From CAZTAR01 sp043813895 (lineage in GTDB: Bacteria > Planctomycetota > Phycisphaerae > UBA1845 > UTPLA1): a stretch of 47,149 bases of DNA. The position numbers and the translations under genes were made by a program. Below the pieces are notes generated by a model that saw nothing but the letters and a program-made list of their open reading frames with translations, did no database searches and was not told the DNA's origin. Below are positions 35,043-43,256 of this stretch, piece after piece; position 1 is the first letter of the stretch; the number at the start of each line of letters is the position of its first letter. The stretch is from the NCBI GenBank assembly GCA_043813895.1, contig JBDRKQ010000053.1, forward strand, positions 1 to 47,149. The letters run 5' to 3'.

Positions 35043-37139
35043 ATGAACAGTTTTCGCCGCTTCATGCGGGCAGCGTGCATCTGCACTCTCGGCGTACTTT
35101 GTTTCATTTCAACCACGGCGGCTCAGGCGGAAATCAACGCATGGTACGTGTTGACCGATTCGTCCGGCCCGGGTAACGGTGTCATCAATGTGCAACAGGG
35201 CGCCTCCGGTGCGCCACTCGTCATCACGACGGACAGCGCCGCCGGCGTCTACGAATTCACCGTCCGATTTGCTGCAAACGTGCCGGTGGCGGATCAGATG
35301 ATTGCTTATTCGGTCAACGTGATCGCGCCAGACGACGACACGATTACGGCAACGGCCCTGAGCTACCTGACCGGCTTTATGGTGGGGCATATCCCGGTTC
35401 TTGGCAGTGGCCCCGGCACGATCATCGAACGCGCGGAGCAATTCGACTTCGTCGCACACTCCGGCGAGATCGAGCTCTTCGAGTTCGAGATGCAGATCAG
35501 CTCGCCGCCCGACGGCGACCTCGAAATCTACTCCGGGATCGGAACCGGCGTGTGGGCGAGTTTCCTGGGTGGCTCGCTCGATATCGTCTATGCAGACAGC
35601 GATCCCCTCGACGGCGAAGCGGCCGGTTTCATCTCGAACACGCCCAGCATTATCATCCGACAGCAGGCCGCTGCCCAGGACGACTGCAACAACAACAACA
35701 TCAACGATGCGGATGAGATCGCGGCCGATTCGAACCTCGACTGCAACACGAATGCCATTCTTGACGAGTGCGAAGTCGACGACGGGACCGTCGAAGACTG
35801 TCAGGGCGACGGCATCCCGGACGAGTGCCAACTCGTCGGGGCGATGGACGTCGTATTCGCGGAAGGCTTCGACGATATCACGTCGCTGGAAGGCGACGGC
35901 TGGGTGATGACGAATAACAGCGAGCCCGTGGGATTGCTGAGCTGGTCTCAGGGTAATGACGTTTCAGCGTTCCCGGCGCAGGGGGGCGCCCCCACGTCCT
36001 TCATCGCCGCGAACTTCTCCAGCGCGGGCGCCCAAGTCGGAGGCGCAACGATCAGCAACTGGCTCATCACGCCGGAACTCGCCTTCGAAGATGGCATGGC
36101 TTTGTCGTTCCACACGCGAGTTCCGGACGGCAGCACCTTTCCCGACCGCCTCGAAGTGCGGATGAGCCTGGCCGGCGCAAGCAAGGACGTGGGGGCGACG
36201 TCCACGAGCGTCGGGGACTTCACCGTACTACTGGTCGAGGTCAACCCGACCTTGACGGTTGGCGGCTATCCGGAGACGTGGACGCGGTTCGAATCAGTGC
36301 TCACCGGCCTGGGCGGCCCGACGAACGGACGATTCGCGTTTCGTTACTACGTGACAAACGGCGGCCCGTCCGGGGACAACTCCGACTACATCGGGATCGA
36401 CACCGTCGAGCTGGCCCGATGGGGAGACAATGACTGCAACGACAACGGCGTGCCCGACGAGTGCGACACCGACTGCAATGAGAACGGAATCCCGGATGAA
36501 TGCGACATCGCTGGCGGCACGAGTACGGACTGCGACAACGACGGCGTGCCCGACGAGTGCGAAGCCGACTGCAACGAGAATGGAATCCCGGACGACTGCG
36601 ACATTACAGGCGGCGCGAGCGCGGACTGTAACACCAATGGCGTGCCGGACGAGTGCGAGCTTGCCGACGGCGAGGTCCAGGACTGCAACGGCAACGGCAT
36701 CCCCGATGTCTGCGACATCGCCAACGGTTCCAGCATCGACTGCAATGAGAACGGCATACCGGACGATTGCGACGTGACCCTCGGCAACAGTGCCGACTGC
36801 AACACGAACAGTGTGCCTGACGAGTGCGACATCGCCGGCAGCACGAGCAGCGACTCCGACGGCAACGGCATTCCGGACGAGTGCCAGTCGAATCCCGGCG
36901 CGCCTTCTCCCGACGGCGGGAAGATCATAGACCGCAACAACCTGCGATCGTTTCTGGCGCTACTGTTCAACGTTCCGATTGATGGGCAACCGACGCTGGC
37001 GTTTCTACCGCTGAAGTTCTTCAGCTTCTACGGCGCTCCGATGAGTGCGCTGTTCACCTTCTTCGAAGTGCTGAACCTCCCGGTGCGTGTGATCCTATTC
37101 GAGCTGACCTACGCGATCCTCGACGCGATCTTGCCCTAA
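35043..37139 (+). CDS. Secreted protein with choice-of-anchor J domain and DCNxNGxPDEC calcium-binding repeats
   Basis: A 698-residue exported protein. The Sec leader (about 1-30) ends TAAQA before EINAWYV. An N-terminal beta domain (30-210) is followed by three acidic repeats (DCNNNNINDADE, DCNTNAILDECE, DCQGDGIPDECQ). A choice-of-anchor J-type domain comes next (about 272-460, FAEGFDDITSL to YIGIDTVELARW). Nine further repeats of the DCNxNGxPDECD form (about 463-617) resemble thrombospondin-3 or dockerin-like calcium loops. The last 70 residues are hydrophobic (LPLKFFSFYGAPMSALFTFFEVL) and could be an envelope anchor or sorting signal. Typical of Planctomycetota surface proteins; ligand unknown. 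A strong AGGGAGGGGGG site supports the start; the frame open to 34968 lacks a leader. Confidence 0.85.
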   Translation: MNSFRRFMRAACICTLGVLCFISTTAAQAEINAWYVLTDSSGPGNGVINVQQGASGAPLVITTDSAAGVYEFTVRFAANVPVADQMIAYSVNVIAPDDDTITATALSYLTGFMVGHIPVLGSGPGTIIERAEQFDFVAHSGEIELFEFEMQISSPPDGDLEIYSGIGTGVWASFLGGSLDIVYADSDPLDGEAAGFISNTPSIIIRQQAAAQDDCNNNNINDADEIAADSNLDCNTNAILDECEVDDGTVEDCQGDGIPDECQLVGAMDVVFAEGFDDITSLEGDGWVMTNNSEPVGLLSWSQGNDVSAFPAQGGAPTSFIAANFSSAGAQVGGATISNWLITPELAFEDGMALSFHTRVPDGSTFPDRLEVRMSLAGASKDVGATSTSVGDFTVLLVEVNPTLTVGGYPETWTRFESVLTGLGGPTNGRFAFRYYVTNGGPSGDNSDYIGIDTVELARWGDNDCNDNGVPDECDTDCNENGIPDECDIAGGTSTDCDNDGVPDECEADCNENGIPDDCDITGGASADCNTNGVPDECELADGEVQDCNGNGIPDVCDIANGSSIDCNENGIPDDCDVTLGNSADCNTNSVPDECDIAGSTSSDSDGNGIPDECQSNPGAPSPDGGKIIDRNNLRSFLALLFNVPIDGQPTLAFLPLKFFSFYGAPMSALFTFFEVLNLPVRVILFELTYAILDAILP
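36429..36893 (+). repeat. Tandem coding repeats (acidic DCN...PDEC units)
   Basis: Nine near-identical segments encode DCNxNGxPDEC-type motifs at spacings of about 36 to 69 nt. DNA similarity (gactgcaa...gacgagtgcga) is high enough for slippage or recombination. Confidence 0.8.
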
Positions 37140-37145
37140 TACGCC

Positions 37146-37251
37146 ACCAGCCCGAAGCGCAAGCGAGGGTACGCGGGCGCCCCATCCCATCAGGGGTGGG
37201 GGACGGACAACAAACATAGCGTCGCCCCCTCGGCCGACAGGGCCGGACGCT
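37146..37251. repeat. Mixed repeat cluster downstream of the secreted protein
   Basis: It contains an exact reverse complement of 1180-1203 (37146-37169), a gggtgcccc/caggggtgggg-type repeat (37177-37208) related to 39651-39684, and a degenerate GTAGCG palindrome (37217-37251). Confidence 0.65.
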
Positions 37252-37257
37252 TCCGTG

Positions 37258-37773
37258 TCATTCCAGGCCCGTGTGGTAGCGCCGCGCGAGATCAACGTAG
37301 AGTTTTTTGAAGCCTGTCCATTGGGTCTTGTAGTCGTCCTGCACCGGCTTGGAGATGACCTTCGCAGGCACGCCCACGGCGATGCGACCCGGTTCGATCT
37401 GCTGGTTCTGCTTGACGACCGCGCCCTCGCCCACGACCGCCCATTCTCCGATTCGCGCCCAGTCCGACACGATCCCCCCCATGCCGAGAACGGCCCAATC
37501 GTCGATCGTCGCGTTGTGTACGATCGCGCCGTGCCCGATGGTCACCCAATTGCCGATCGTCGTCTGCTCGTCCGGCCGCGCATGGATGATGCAATTGTCT
37601 TCCACGCTCGTGTTCTCGCCGATGACAATCCGCCCGTAGTCGCCGCGGATCCGCGCGCCGGGGCCTATCCAACAGCCCGACCCAATCTGAACGTCGCCAA
37701 ACACGTCCGCGCTGGGATGAACGTATGTCCCCTCGCCGATTGCCGGCGTCTTGCCTTCGAATGTGTTAATCAT
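37258..37773 (-). CDS. Gamma-carbonic-anhydrase-like left-handed beta-helix protein
   Basis: A 171-residue trimeric hexapeptide-repeat protein. Repeated (I/V)GxxxxI turns run from about residue 25 to 130. The zinc ligands of the gamma class are in place: His64 in CIIHARP, His81 in TIGHGA and His86 in IVHNATI. IRGDYGRIVIGENTSVEDN is the conserved inter-subunit segment. It could hydrate CO2, or act like PaaY/CaiE relatives of the family; sequence alone does not prove activity. Located on the minus strand beyond pepA, separated by a hairpin cluster. Confidence 0.85.
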   Translation of the reverse strand: MINTFEGKTPAIGEGTYVHPSADVFGDVQIGSGCWIGPGARIRGDYGRIVIGENTSVEDNCIIHARPDEQTTIGNWVTIGHGAIVHNATIDDWAVLGMGGIVSDWARIGEWAVVGEGAVVKQNQQIEPGRIAVGVPAKVISKPVQDDYKTQWTGFKKLYVDLARRYHTGLE

Positions 37774-37902
37774 CTATCGCATTCCACTGATAGCGCTTCG
37801 CGGGCGGACCCTCGGCCCCTTCGGCTGCGGCCGGAAGCCGCGCCCGGCGCCAGTAGCCGCTCGCTCGCCAGTGTTCTGTGCACAACTGCGTGCAAGATCG
37901 CA

Positions 37903-37995
37903 CTGGCAGCAAGCTGCCAGCGGCACACGTGCGGAAGAATCACAGGCGGGACGCCTGTGCCTCACTTTGGCTGCAGCCCACGGCCGCAGGCCGTG
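37903..37995. repeat. Three successive hairpins at the pepA 3' end
   Basis: Stems ctggcag/ctgccag (37903-37920), cacaggcg/cgcctgtg (37941-37959) and cacggcc/ggccgtg (37979-37995) lie within 93 bp. They start 5 nt from the pepA stop. The cacaggcgggacgcctgtg unit is a dispersed GC-rich palindrome. They may stabilise or terminate the transcript. Confidence 0.7.
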
Positions 37996-37999
37996 CCGC

Positions 38000-39517
38000 T
38001 TACCGCTGCCGCTGAATGTAGTCGATCAACAACCGCACGCCAAAACCGGTCGCACCAATCGGGCAGATCGGCTGCTCCTTGGCGGTGTCGGCCATGCCCG
38101 CAATGTCGAGATGCGCCCACGGCGTCTTGTCGCCGACGAACTCCTTGAGGAACATGGCGGCCACGCTGCAGCCGCCCGGCGCACCGGCCGTGTTCTTGAT
38201 GTCGGCGTCCGTATTCGTGGTGAGCGGTTCGAGATACTCCTTCCACAGCGGCATCCGCCAGAGACGCTCGTGCGTCCGCTCGCCGGCCGCGATCAACTCC
38301 GCGGCCATTTTGTCATTCTCGCTGAGGACCGCCGCGCAAGCGGTTCCGAGCGCGACGATGCACGCGCCGGTCAACGTGGCCAGGTCGATGATCGCCTTCG
38401 GCGCGTACGTCTTCTCCGCGTAGTGCAGACAATCCGCCAGGACGACACGCCCCTCGGCATCTGTGTTCATGATCTCGATCGTCTTGCCGTTAGCAGCCCT
38501 GACGATGTCCCCGGGCCGGTAGGCCTCGCCGGAGATCATGTTCTCCGCGGCCCCCAGAATGCCCACGACGCGCTGCGGGATCTTCAGCCTTGCCGCCGCC
38601 ACGACCGCTCCGATCACCGCCATCGCGCCGCATTTGTCATACTTCATCCCGGGGATGCTCGCCGCGGGCTTGAGTGAGTAGCCGCCCGAATCTAGCGTAA
38701 TGGCCTTGCCCACGAGCACGATCGGCCGGGATTTCGGCCGCTGGCCATTGTACTCCACAACGATCATGCGCGGCTTGGAAGCCGAGCCGCTCCCGACCGC
38801 AAGGATGGCCCCCATCTTTCGGGCCTTCATCTGCCGTTCGTCGAGGACGCGACACCGCAGCTTGTGCTTTTTGGCGATGGCGCGAACACGTCCGGCGAGC
38901 GTCACGGGATTGATGACGTTCGGAGGCAGGTGTCCCAGGTCGCGCGTCAGATTCACGGCCTCGGCGAGCTTCGCGGCACGCCCGGCCGCGCGCGTCATCT
39001 TGTCGGTTCGCGCCGTCGCCGTCGCGAGCAACATCTTCGCCACGCTCGTACCGCCGTTCTCCGGCGGCTTCGATTGCAGCTCGACAAAGCGGTAGCTGCC
39101 CAGCACCGCGCCCTCGACCCATGCGGAGATCGCCTCGTCGCCGGCAGCGGCCCTCAGCGCGTCCGCCGCGACGGCGACCTTGGCCGCGCCGTGTTTGGCA
39201 CACCATCTGATTGCCGGCCCGGCCGCATCACGAACATCCGATGACTTCGCGGGTTCGTCTTCGCCGAGGCTGACGACCGCGATTCGTCCGAACGGCGCGC
39301 CCGCCGGCAGGATACAGTCATCCACCGCCCCCGCCCGTTTTGCCCCGTGATAGTGCCGCACCAACTCGGCGAGCCGGCCGGCAACCAGCCGCGAAAGCCC
39401 CCGCACTTTGGGTAGGGCGATCTTGTCCTTGCTAACAACGACCGGAACGAGAAGCACGTCGGCCCGAAGCCGACTGTCGAGTGTGGCTACGCCGGTTGCG
39501 AGTTTGGTTTGCTTCAT
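38000..39517 (-). CDS. pepA: Leucyl aminopeptidase (M17)
   Basis: A zinc/manganese-dependent exopeptidase, hexameric in the cytosol. The product is 505 residues, family norm about 480-500. Metal ligands and catalytic residues are Lys271 and Asp276 in VGKAITLDSGGYSLKP, Asp294 in GMKYDKCGA, and Asp353, Glu355 and Arg357 in NTDAEGRVVLADCLHYA. The N-terminal macro-like domain (1-170) is the variable part. GGAGG lies 4 nt before the ATG. E. coli PepA also binds DNA, but nothing here shows that role. Monocistronic. Confidence 0.95.
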   Translation of the reverse strand: MKQTKLATGVATLDSRLRADVLLVPVVVSKDKIALPKVRGLSRLVAGRLAELVRHYHGAKRAGAVDDCILPAGAPFGRIAVVSLGEDEPAKSSDVRDAAGPAIRWCAKHGAAKVAVAADALRAAAGDEAISAWVEGAVLGSYRFVELQSKPPENGGTSVAKMLLATATARTDKMTRAAGRAAKLAEAVNLTRDLGHLPPNVINPVTLAGRVRAIAKKHKLRCRVLDERQMKARKMGAILAVGSGSASKPRMIVVEYNGQRPKSRPIVLVGKAITLDSGGYSLKPAASIPGMKYDKCGAMAVIGAVVAAARLKIPQRVVGILGAAENMISGEAYRPGDIVRAANGKTIEIMNTDAEGRVVLADCLHYAEKTYAPKAIIDLATLTGACIVALGTACAAVLSENDKMAAELIAAGERTHERLWRMPLWKEYLEPLTTNTDADIKNTAGAPGGCSVAAMFLKEFVGDKTPWAHLDIAGMADTAKEQPICPIGATGFGVRLLIDYIQRQR

Positions 39518-39912
39518 GGCGCCTCCAAGAGTGTTGTGCCTGCCAACTGGTCCTATGGCGTTTCACGTTTGCCTGCAGCCCCGGCACGTCGGGTAGCACC
39601 GGCGTCTCGCCGGTTAGGACACGGGTACGATGAAGTTCCACTTTGTCGCCGGGTGCCCCGCCCCTTCAGGGGTGGGGGACGGACGGTCGCGAACCAGGAC
39701 CGTGCGACACAGGAAGCCCTGGAACAAGCTGTTCGGAGATACTAAGTGGACGCGCGCGTTTTTGCAACGTCAGGGGAAGGCGCGCACACGAGAGATGTGA
39801 CAGCGGCGTTTCGTCGGTGAGAAGCGACGGCTTGACTTCTTCATCCCACCGGCGGGACGCCGATGCTCCCCGTACTGTTGGCGTTCCCCGGGCTGCTGGT
39901 GGAATCTACGTA
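39518..39912. other. Repeat-bearing intergenic region between pepA and the TPR unit
   Basis: It contains a gtctcgccggt-type palindrome (39597-39614), a gggtgcccc/caggggtgggg repeat (39651-39684) and a ccggcgggacgccg palindrome (about 39850-39865). Short frames look non-coding. Confidence 0.55.
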
Positions 39913-41622
39913 TTACTCCGGCTGCCGATGCTTGGCCATGGCGTTGCGGGCGTGTTCGGCGTAGGCGGACTCCGGCGCGAGGTCTTCGACGATCTGCCAG
40001 CTTGCGTTGGCACGGTCGATCAGGCCCATGTTTTGCAGGGCGAGCGCGAGGTTCGCCTGAAACGCTACGTTCGTCGGGTTGCCTGCCACGGCCGTTTCGT
40101 AGTGCTCGACGGCCATCTCGAATTGGTGACGTTGCGTGAAGAGCAGGCCCAGTTGGTAGTGCAGATCGACGTAGTCCGGCTGCAACTCGGTCGCGCGCGT
40201 CAACACTTCGACGGCTTCGTCAAGCTGCTCGGTTTCGCCCAGCGCCAGGCCCAGTTTGACGAGCGCTTTCATGTAGCTCGGGTTGATGGCGACCGCGTGC
40301 CGGAACGCGCTGATCGCATCCTCGATCTGTCCCCGGTTGTGCAGAAGCAGGCCAAGGCGGTAGTGCAGATCGGCATGGTTGGGATTCCGCTCGATGGCGG
40401 TGTGCATGCGTTGAATCTGCCGTGAGAGAAGGTCTCCCCTTGCCATCACGGGATCTTCGGCCTCGTCCACGGTCAGCGGTTCGGTTTTAGGTATCGCGAG
40501 GAACTTGCCGGCCTGCTCGCCCGCCGCCGCCTTCAGGTGCATGCGCGCGACCTCGCTGAAGAGAAGCGTACTGTTGGGCTCGATGTTCCGGGCCATCTCG
40601 AATGATGCCGCCGCGTCCTCCTTGCGGCCTGCCGCGTGATGGGCCACGCCGATGCCCACATAGGCGCCGAGCAGCCGGTCGTTGATTTCCAGCGCGAACG
40701 AAAACCACTTCGCCGCATCCTTGTGACGACCCGCCCGCAAATGCTGCGTGCCGAGCTTGACGTTCGCTTCCAGATAGTCCGGACAGAGTTGCACCGCGTG
40801 GTCGAACTGCTCGACGGCCGCCTCGTCGTTGCCGATTCGCGAATACAGGTCGCCCAATCGCAGCCGCGTGTCCGCCTCGTCCGGCTCGCGGTCGATCATC
40901 GTGTGCAAGTGTTCGATGGCCTCACGAAACAGGCCCGCCTCTTCATACGCCGAGACCGTATCGCTGTGCGCCGTCCAGTTGTCAGGTTCGAGCGCGAGGG
41001 CGTGTTCGTATCGTTTGATGGCACGGTCGTGGTCGCCGGCCTTGAGAAGGAGGTTTGCCAGCGTCAGATGAAGCTCGGTCTGGTCGGGATCCAACTCGCA
41101 GAGCCGCGTGTAGTGGTGGATCGCCAGGTCGATCTCGCCCTGTTTGAGGTAGATGGCCGCCAACCGCTCGTGCGCGTTGCGGATCGTTGGGCACACCGTG
41201 ATGGAATCCTGGTAGTAGTGGGTCGCCTCGGCGATCTCGCCTGTACGCTCGTGACAGTATCCCAGGCAAAACAGAATGGCCGGGTTGGCCGGCTCCAGCT
41301 TCTGCGCGATACGCAGTTGTTCGGCGGAGACCTCGAGTTGCCCCAAGGCGTCGAACACACAGGCCAATCCCAATCTGGCAGCCAGGCATTTCCGATCCTC
41401 CGCCAGGATGTTTAGGAAGATTCGACGGGCGGCGATCGCGTCCTCTTCCTGCAAGTACCGGCCCGCGAGACGAACCCGCGCTTCGACATCCTCCGGATGG
41501 GCTTCCACCGCCTGGCGAAGTGCCGCCGTACTCTCTTGCGACTTCGTTCCGAGCACACTGGCAAACGCGCCGGCAAGGTTGGCGATCAGCCCGCGTCCGA
41601 GGATTTCGAGGAGATATGACAT
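39913..41622 (-). CDS. Tetratricopeptide repeat protein (downstream of pair)
   Basis: A 569-residue protein dominated by TPR motifs, from the ATG at 41622 with a GGGGAAG site. At least a dozen 34-residue units are visible, with the W-x2-L-G-x2-Y/x-A-x8-A-x3-Y-like pattern: for example ALGLACVFDALGQLEVSAEQ, HYTRLCELDPDQTELHLTLA, LHYRLGLLLHNRGQIEDAIS, LHYQLGLLFTQRHQFEMAVE. The N-terminal hydrophobic patch (YLLEILGRGLIANLAGAFASVL) may be a membrane anchor. TPR proteins scaffold complexes; the partner is unknown. It follows the other TPR gene by 14 nt. Confidence 0.8.
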   Translation of the reverse strand: MSYLLEILGRGLIANLAGAFASVLGTKSQESTAALRQAVEAHPEDVEARVRLAGRYLQEEDAIAARRIFLNILAEDRKCLAARLGLACVFDALGQLEVSAEQLRIAQKLEPANPAILFCLGYCHERTGEIAEATHYYQDSITVCPTIRNAHERLAAIYLKQGEIDLAIHHYTRLCELDPDQTELHLTLANLLLKAGDHDRAIKRYEHALALEPDNWTAHSDTVSAYEEAGLFREAIEHLHTMIDREPDEADTRLRLGDLYSRIGNDEAAVEQFDHAVQLCPDYLEANVKLGTQHLRAGRHKDAAKWFSFALEINDRLLGAYVGIGVAHHAAGRKEDAAASFEMARNIEPNSTLLFSEVARMHLKAAAGEQAGKFLAIPKTEPLTVDEAEDPVMARGDLLSRQIQRMHTAIERNPNHADLHYRLGLLLHNRGQIEDAISAFRHAVAINPSYMKALVKLGLALGETEQLDEAVEVLTRATELQPDYVDLHYQLGLLFTQRHQFEMAVEHYETAVAGNPTNVAFQANLALALQNMGLIDRANASWQIVEDLAPESAYAEHARNAMAKHRQPE

Positions 41623-41636
41623 CGCACTGCTTCCCC

Positions 41637-42917
41637 CTAGGCGGTCAACACCGCCTCCAATGCCTGCCTGGCCTGCGAGTAGCCCGAATTCAGTTCCAGC
41701 GCCGTTTCGTATTCGTAGCACGCGCGCTGCGTATCGCCGTCTTCGCGATGCAACTCACCAAGCATGAAATGCACATCCGGGTAGTCGCCTCCACATTCGA
41801 TGGCCGCCTGCAATCGGTCGACGGCCGCCGGATGCTCGTCCACATTCGCGTACAACCGCCCGAGTTGAATGAGCGCCTGCACATAACGAGGATTGATCCC
41901 GATCGCGCGATTCGCCCGGACGATCGCGGACTCGGTTCGCCCCAACCGCTCGTAAACACGGGAGCAGTGGTAGTGCAGGTCCGCGTAGTCTGGGTGCAGA
42001 TCCAACGCCTGTTCCAGGATGCCTGCCAGCGTCGCAAAGATCTCGGGATCGACCAGCGACTCGGGCAACCGGATGAACGCCTCCACGAAGTCCGGGTCTT
42101 CCGCGATGATCTCACCGAGTTCCCGGATCGAGGCGTCCGAGATCGATGCCTCGGTGACTTGCGCCGGTTGGACGGTGACGGACTCTCCCGCTTCCTTGGC
42201 GGCCTTCATTGCCATCGTGAGCAACAGCATGAGGTGACTGTCCCGGGGCCGGATGCGCTGCGCCCTGCTCAGGTGCTCGACCGCCTGTCGCACATTGCCG
42301 AGCATGGCCTGCGTGAGCCCGAAGTGTTGGTGAATCAACGCGTCGTTGGGCGCCAGCGCAACGGCACTCAACAGCGCTTCCGCCGCTGCTTCATACCCGT
42401 CTGTTGACGCATGGATCAGTCCCAAATGGAACCGCAGGTCCGCACGCTCCGGCTGCTCGCCGATCGATTCTTCGAGTGATTGCACCGCGCGATCGAGTTG
42501 GCCGTCTCGCAGAAGGGCGTACGCCAGGCGAATCGGCACCGACTCGGGCGGGTCGCCGCTCTGCCGCGCCTTCTCGAACTCCGCCGCGGCCAAGTCGAAT
42601 CGCCCGCGGCCAATGTGACATGCGGACAGGTACCGCCAAAGGTCGGCCGAGTCGGGGTTGATCCGCCTGGCGGCGGAAAGGTGCTCGGTGGCGGAGTCAT
42701 GGCGACCGGCCTGCATTTCCCGAATGCCGAATTGCATGTGGGCCTGCCCCAGGTAGAAGCGGCCCAGCGTCCCCGAAAGATCACGGCAGTCCGCGATTTT
42801 CGACAACAGGTCGATGGCGTCCGCGAATCGCCCCGTCTCGAACGCGGCGAGTCCCTTCTGGTAGATTGCCGCGCCCTCTCTCGACGACGTTTTCCGCTTC
42901 TCGCGATTCTGAGTCAT
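41637..42917 (-). CDS. Tetratricopeptide repeat protein (upstream of pair)
   Basis: A 426-residue soluble TPR protein, start at 42917. Units are visible from residue 17 (AAIYQKGLAAFETGRFADAI) to 420, including DLWRYLSACHIGRGRFDLAA, LRFHLGLIHASTDGYEAAAE and DLHYHCSRVYERLGRTESAI. A linker at about 200-245 (TVQPAQVTEASISDASIREL) divides two TPR blocks. No signal peptide. First gene of a unit with the second TPR protein, 14 nt apart. Probably a scaffold of an assembly, role unknown. Confidence 0.8.
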   Translation of the reverse strand: MTQNREKRKTSSREGAAIYQKGLAAFETGRFADAIDLLSKIADCRDLSGTLGRFYLGQAHMQFGIREMQAGRHDSATEHLSAARRINPDSADLWRYLSACHIGRGRFDLAAAEFEKARQSGDPPESVPIRLAYALLRDGQLDRAVQSLEESIGEQPERADLRFHLGLIHASTDGYEAAAEALLSAVALAPNDALIHQHFGLTQAMLGNVRQAVEHLSRAQRIRPRDSHLMLLLTMAMKAAKEAGESVTVQPAQVTEASISDASIRELGEIIAEDPDFVEAFIRLPESLVDPEIFATLAGILEQALDLHPDYADLHYHCSRVYERLGRTESAIVRANRAIGINPRYVQALIQLGRLYANVDEHPAAVDRLQAAIECGGDYPDVHFMLGELHREDGDTQRACYEYETALELNSGYSQARQALEAVLTA

Positions 42918-43256
42918 CCGCACGCTCCCAACGTCCCAAAAGACTTGCCACACGCCGGCTGTGTAATCTCCCCGTTATCGTTTCGGCAGGTCCGATGTGT
43001 CACCTTCGTTAGAAGCGGCCCCTGCGGCCAACATCCGCCCCATCCCGGCTCAATGCGCATGCCGGGGGTATGCAGTCCGAGCCCCAAGCGCCAGCGCGGG
43101 GTATTTACGGACAAACCGAAGTTCTTCTGACCCGCTCGTTTGCGCTCGGCGCTCAGAGGAGGCCCCCTTCAGCCCGCGGGCTTGTGTGGACGTGAAGAAT
43201 CGATAGGATGGCTCACGAGTGAACGGACTCGTGCCGTCGTCGGACAAGGAGCCAGG
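42918..43256. other. Intergenic region between the TPR unit and top6B
   Basis: It contains a gctcggcgctc-type repeat (about 43130-43165) and caagcgccagcg palindromic sequence (about 43085-43105) related to the repeat family around 1141-1203. An aaggag site before 43257 fits the top6B start. No gene seen. Confidence 0.5.
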
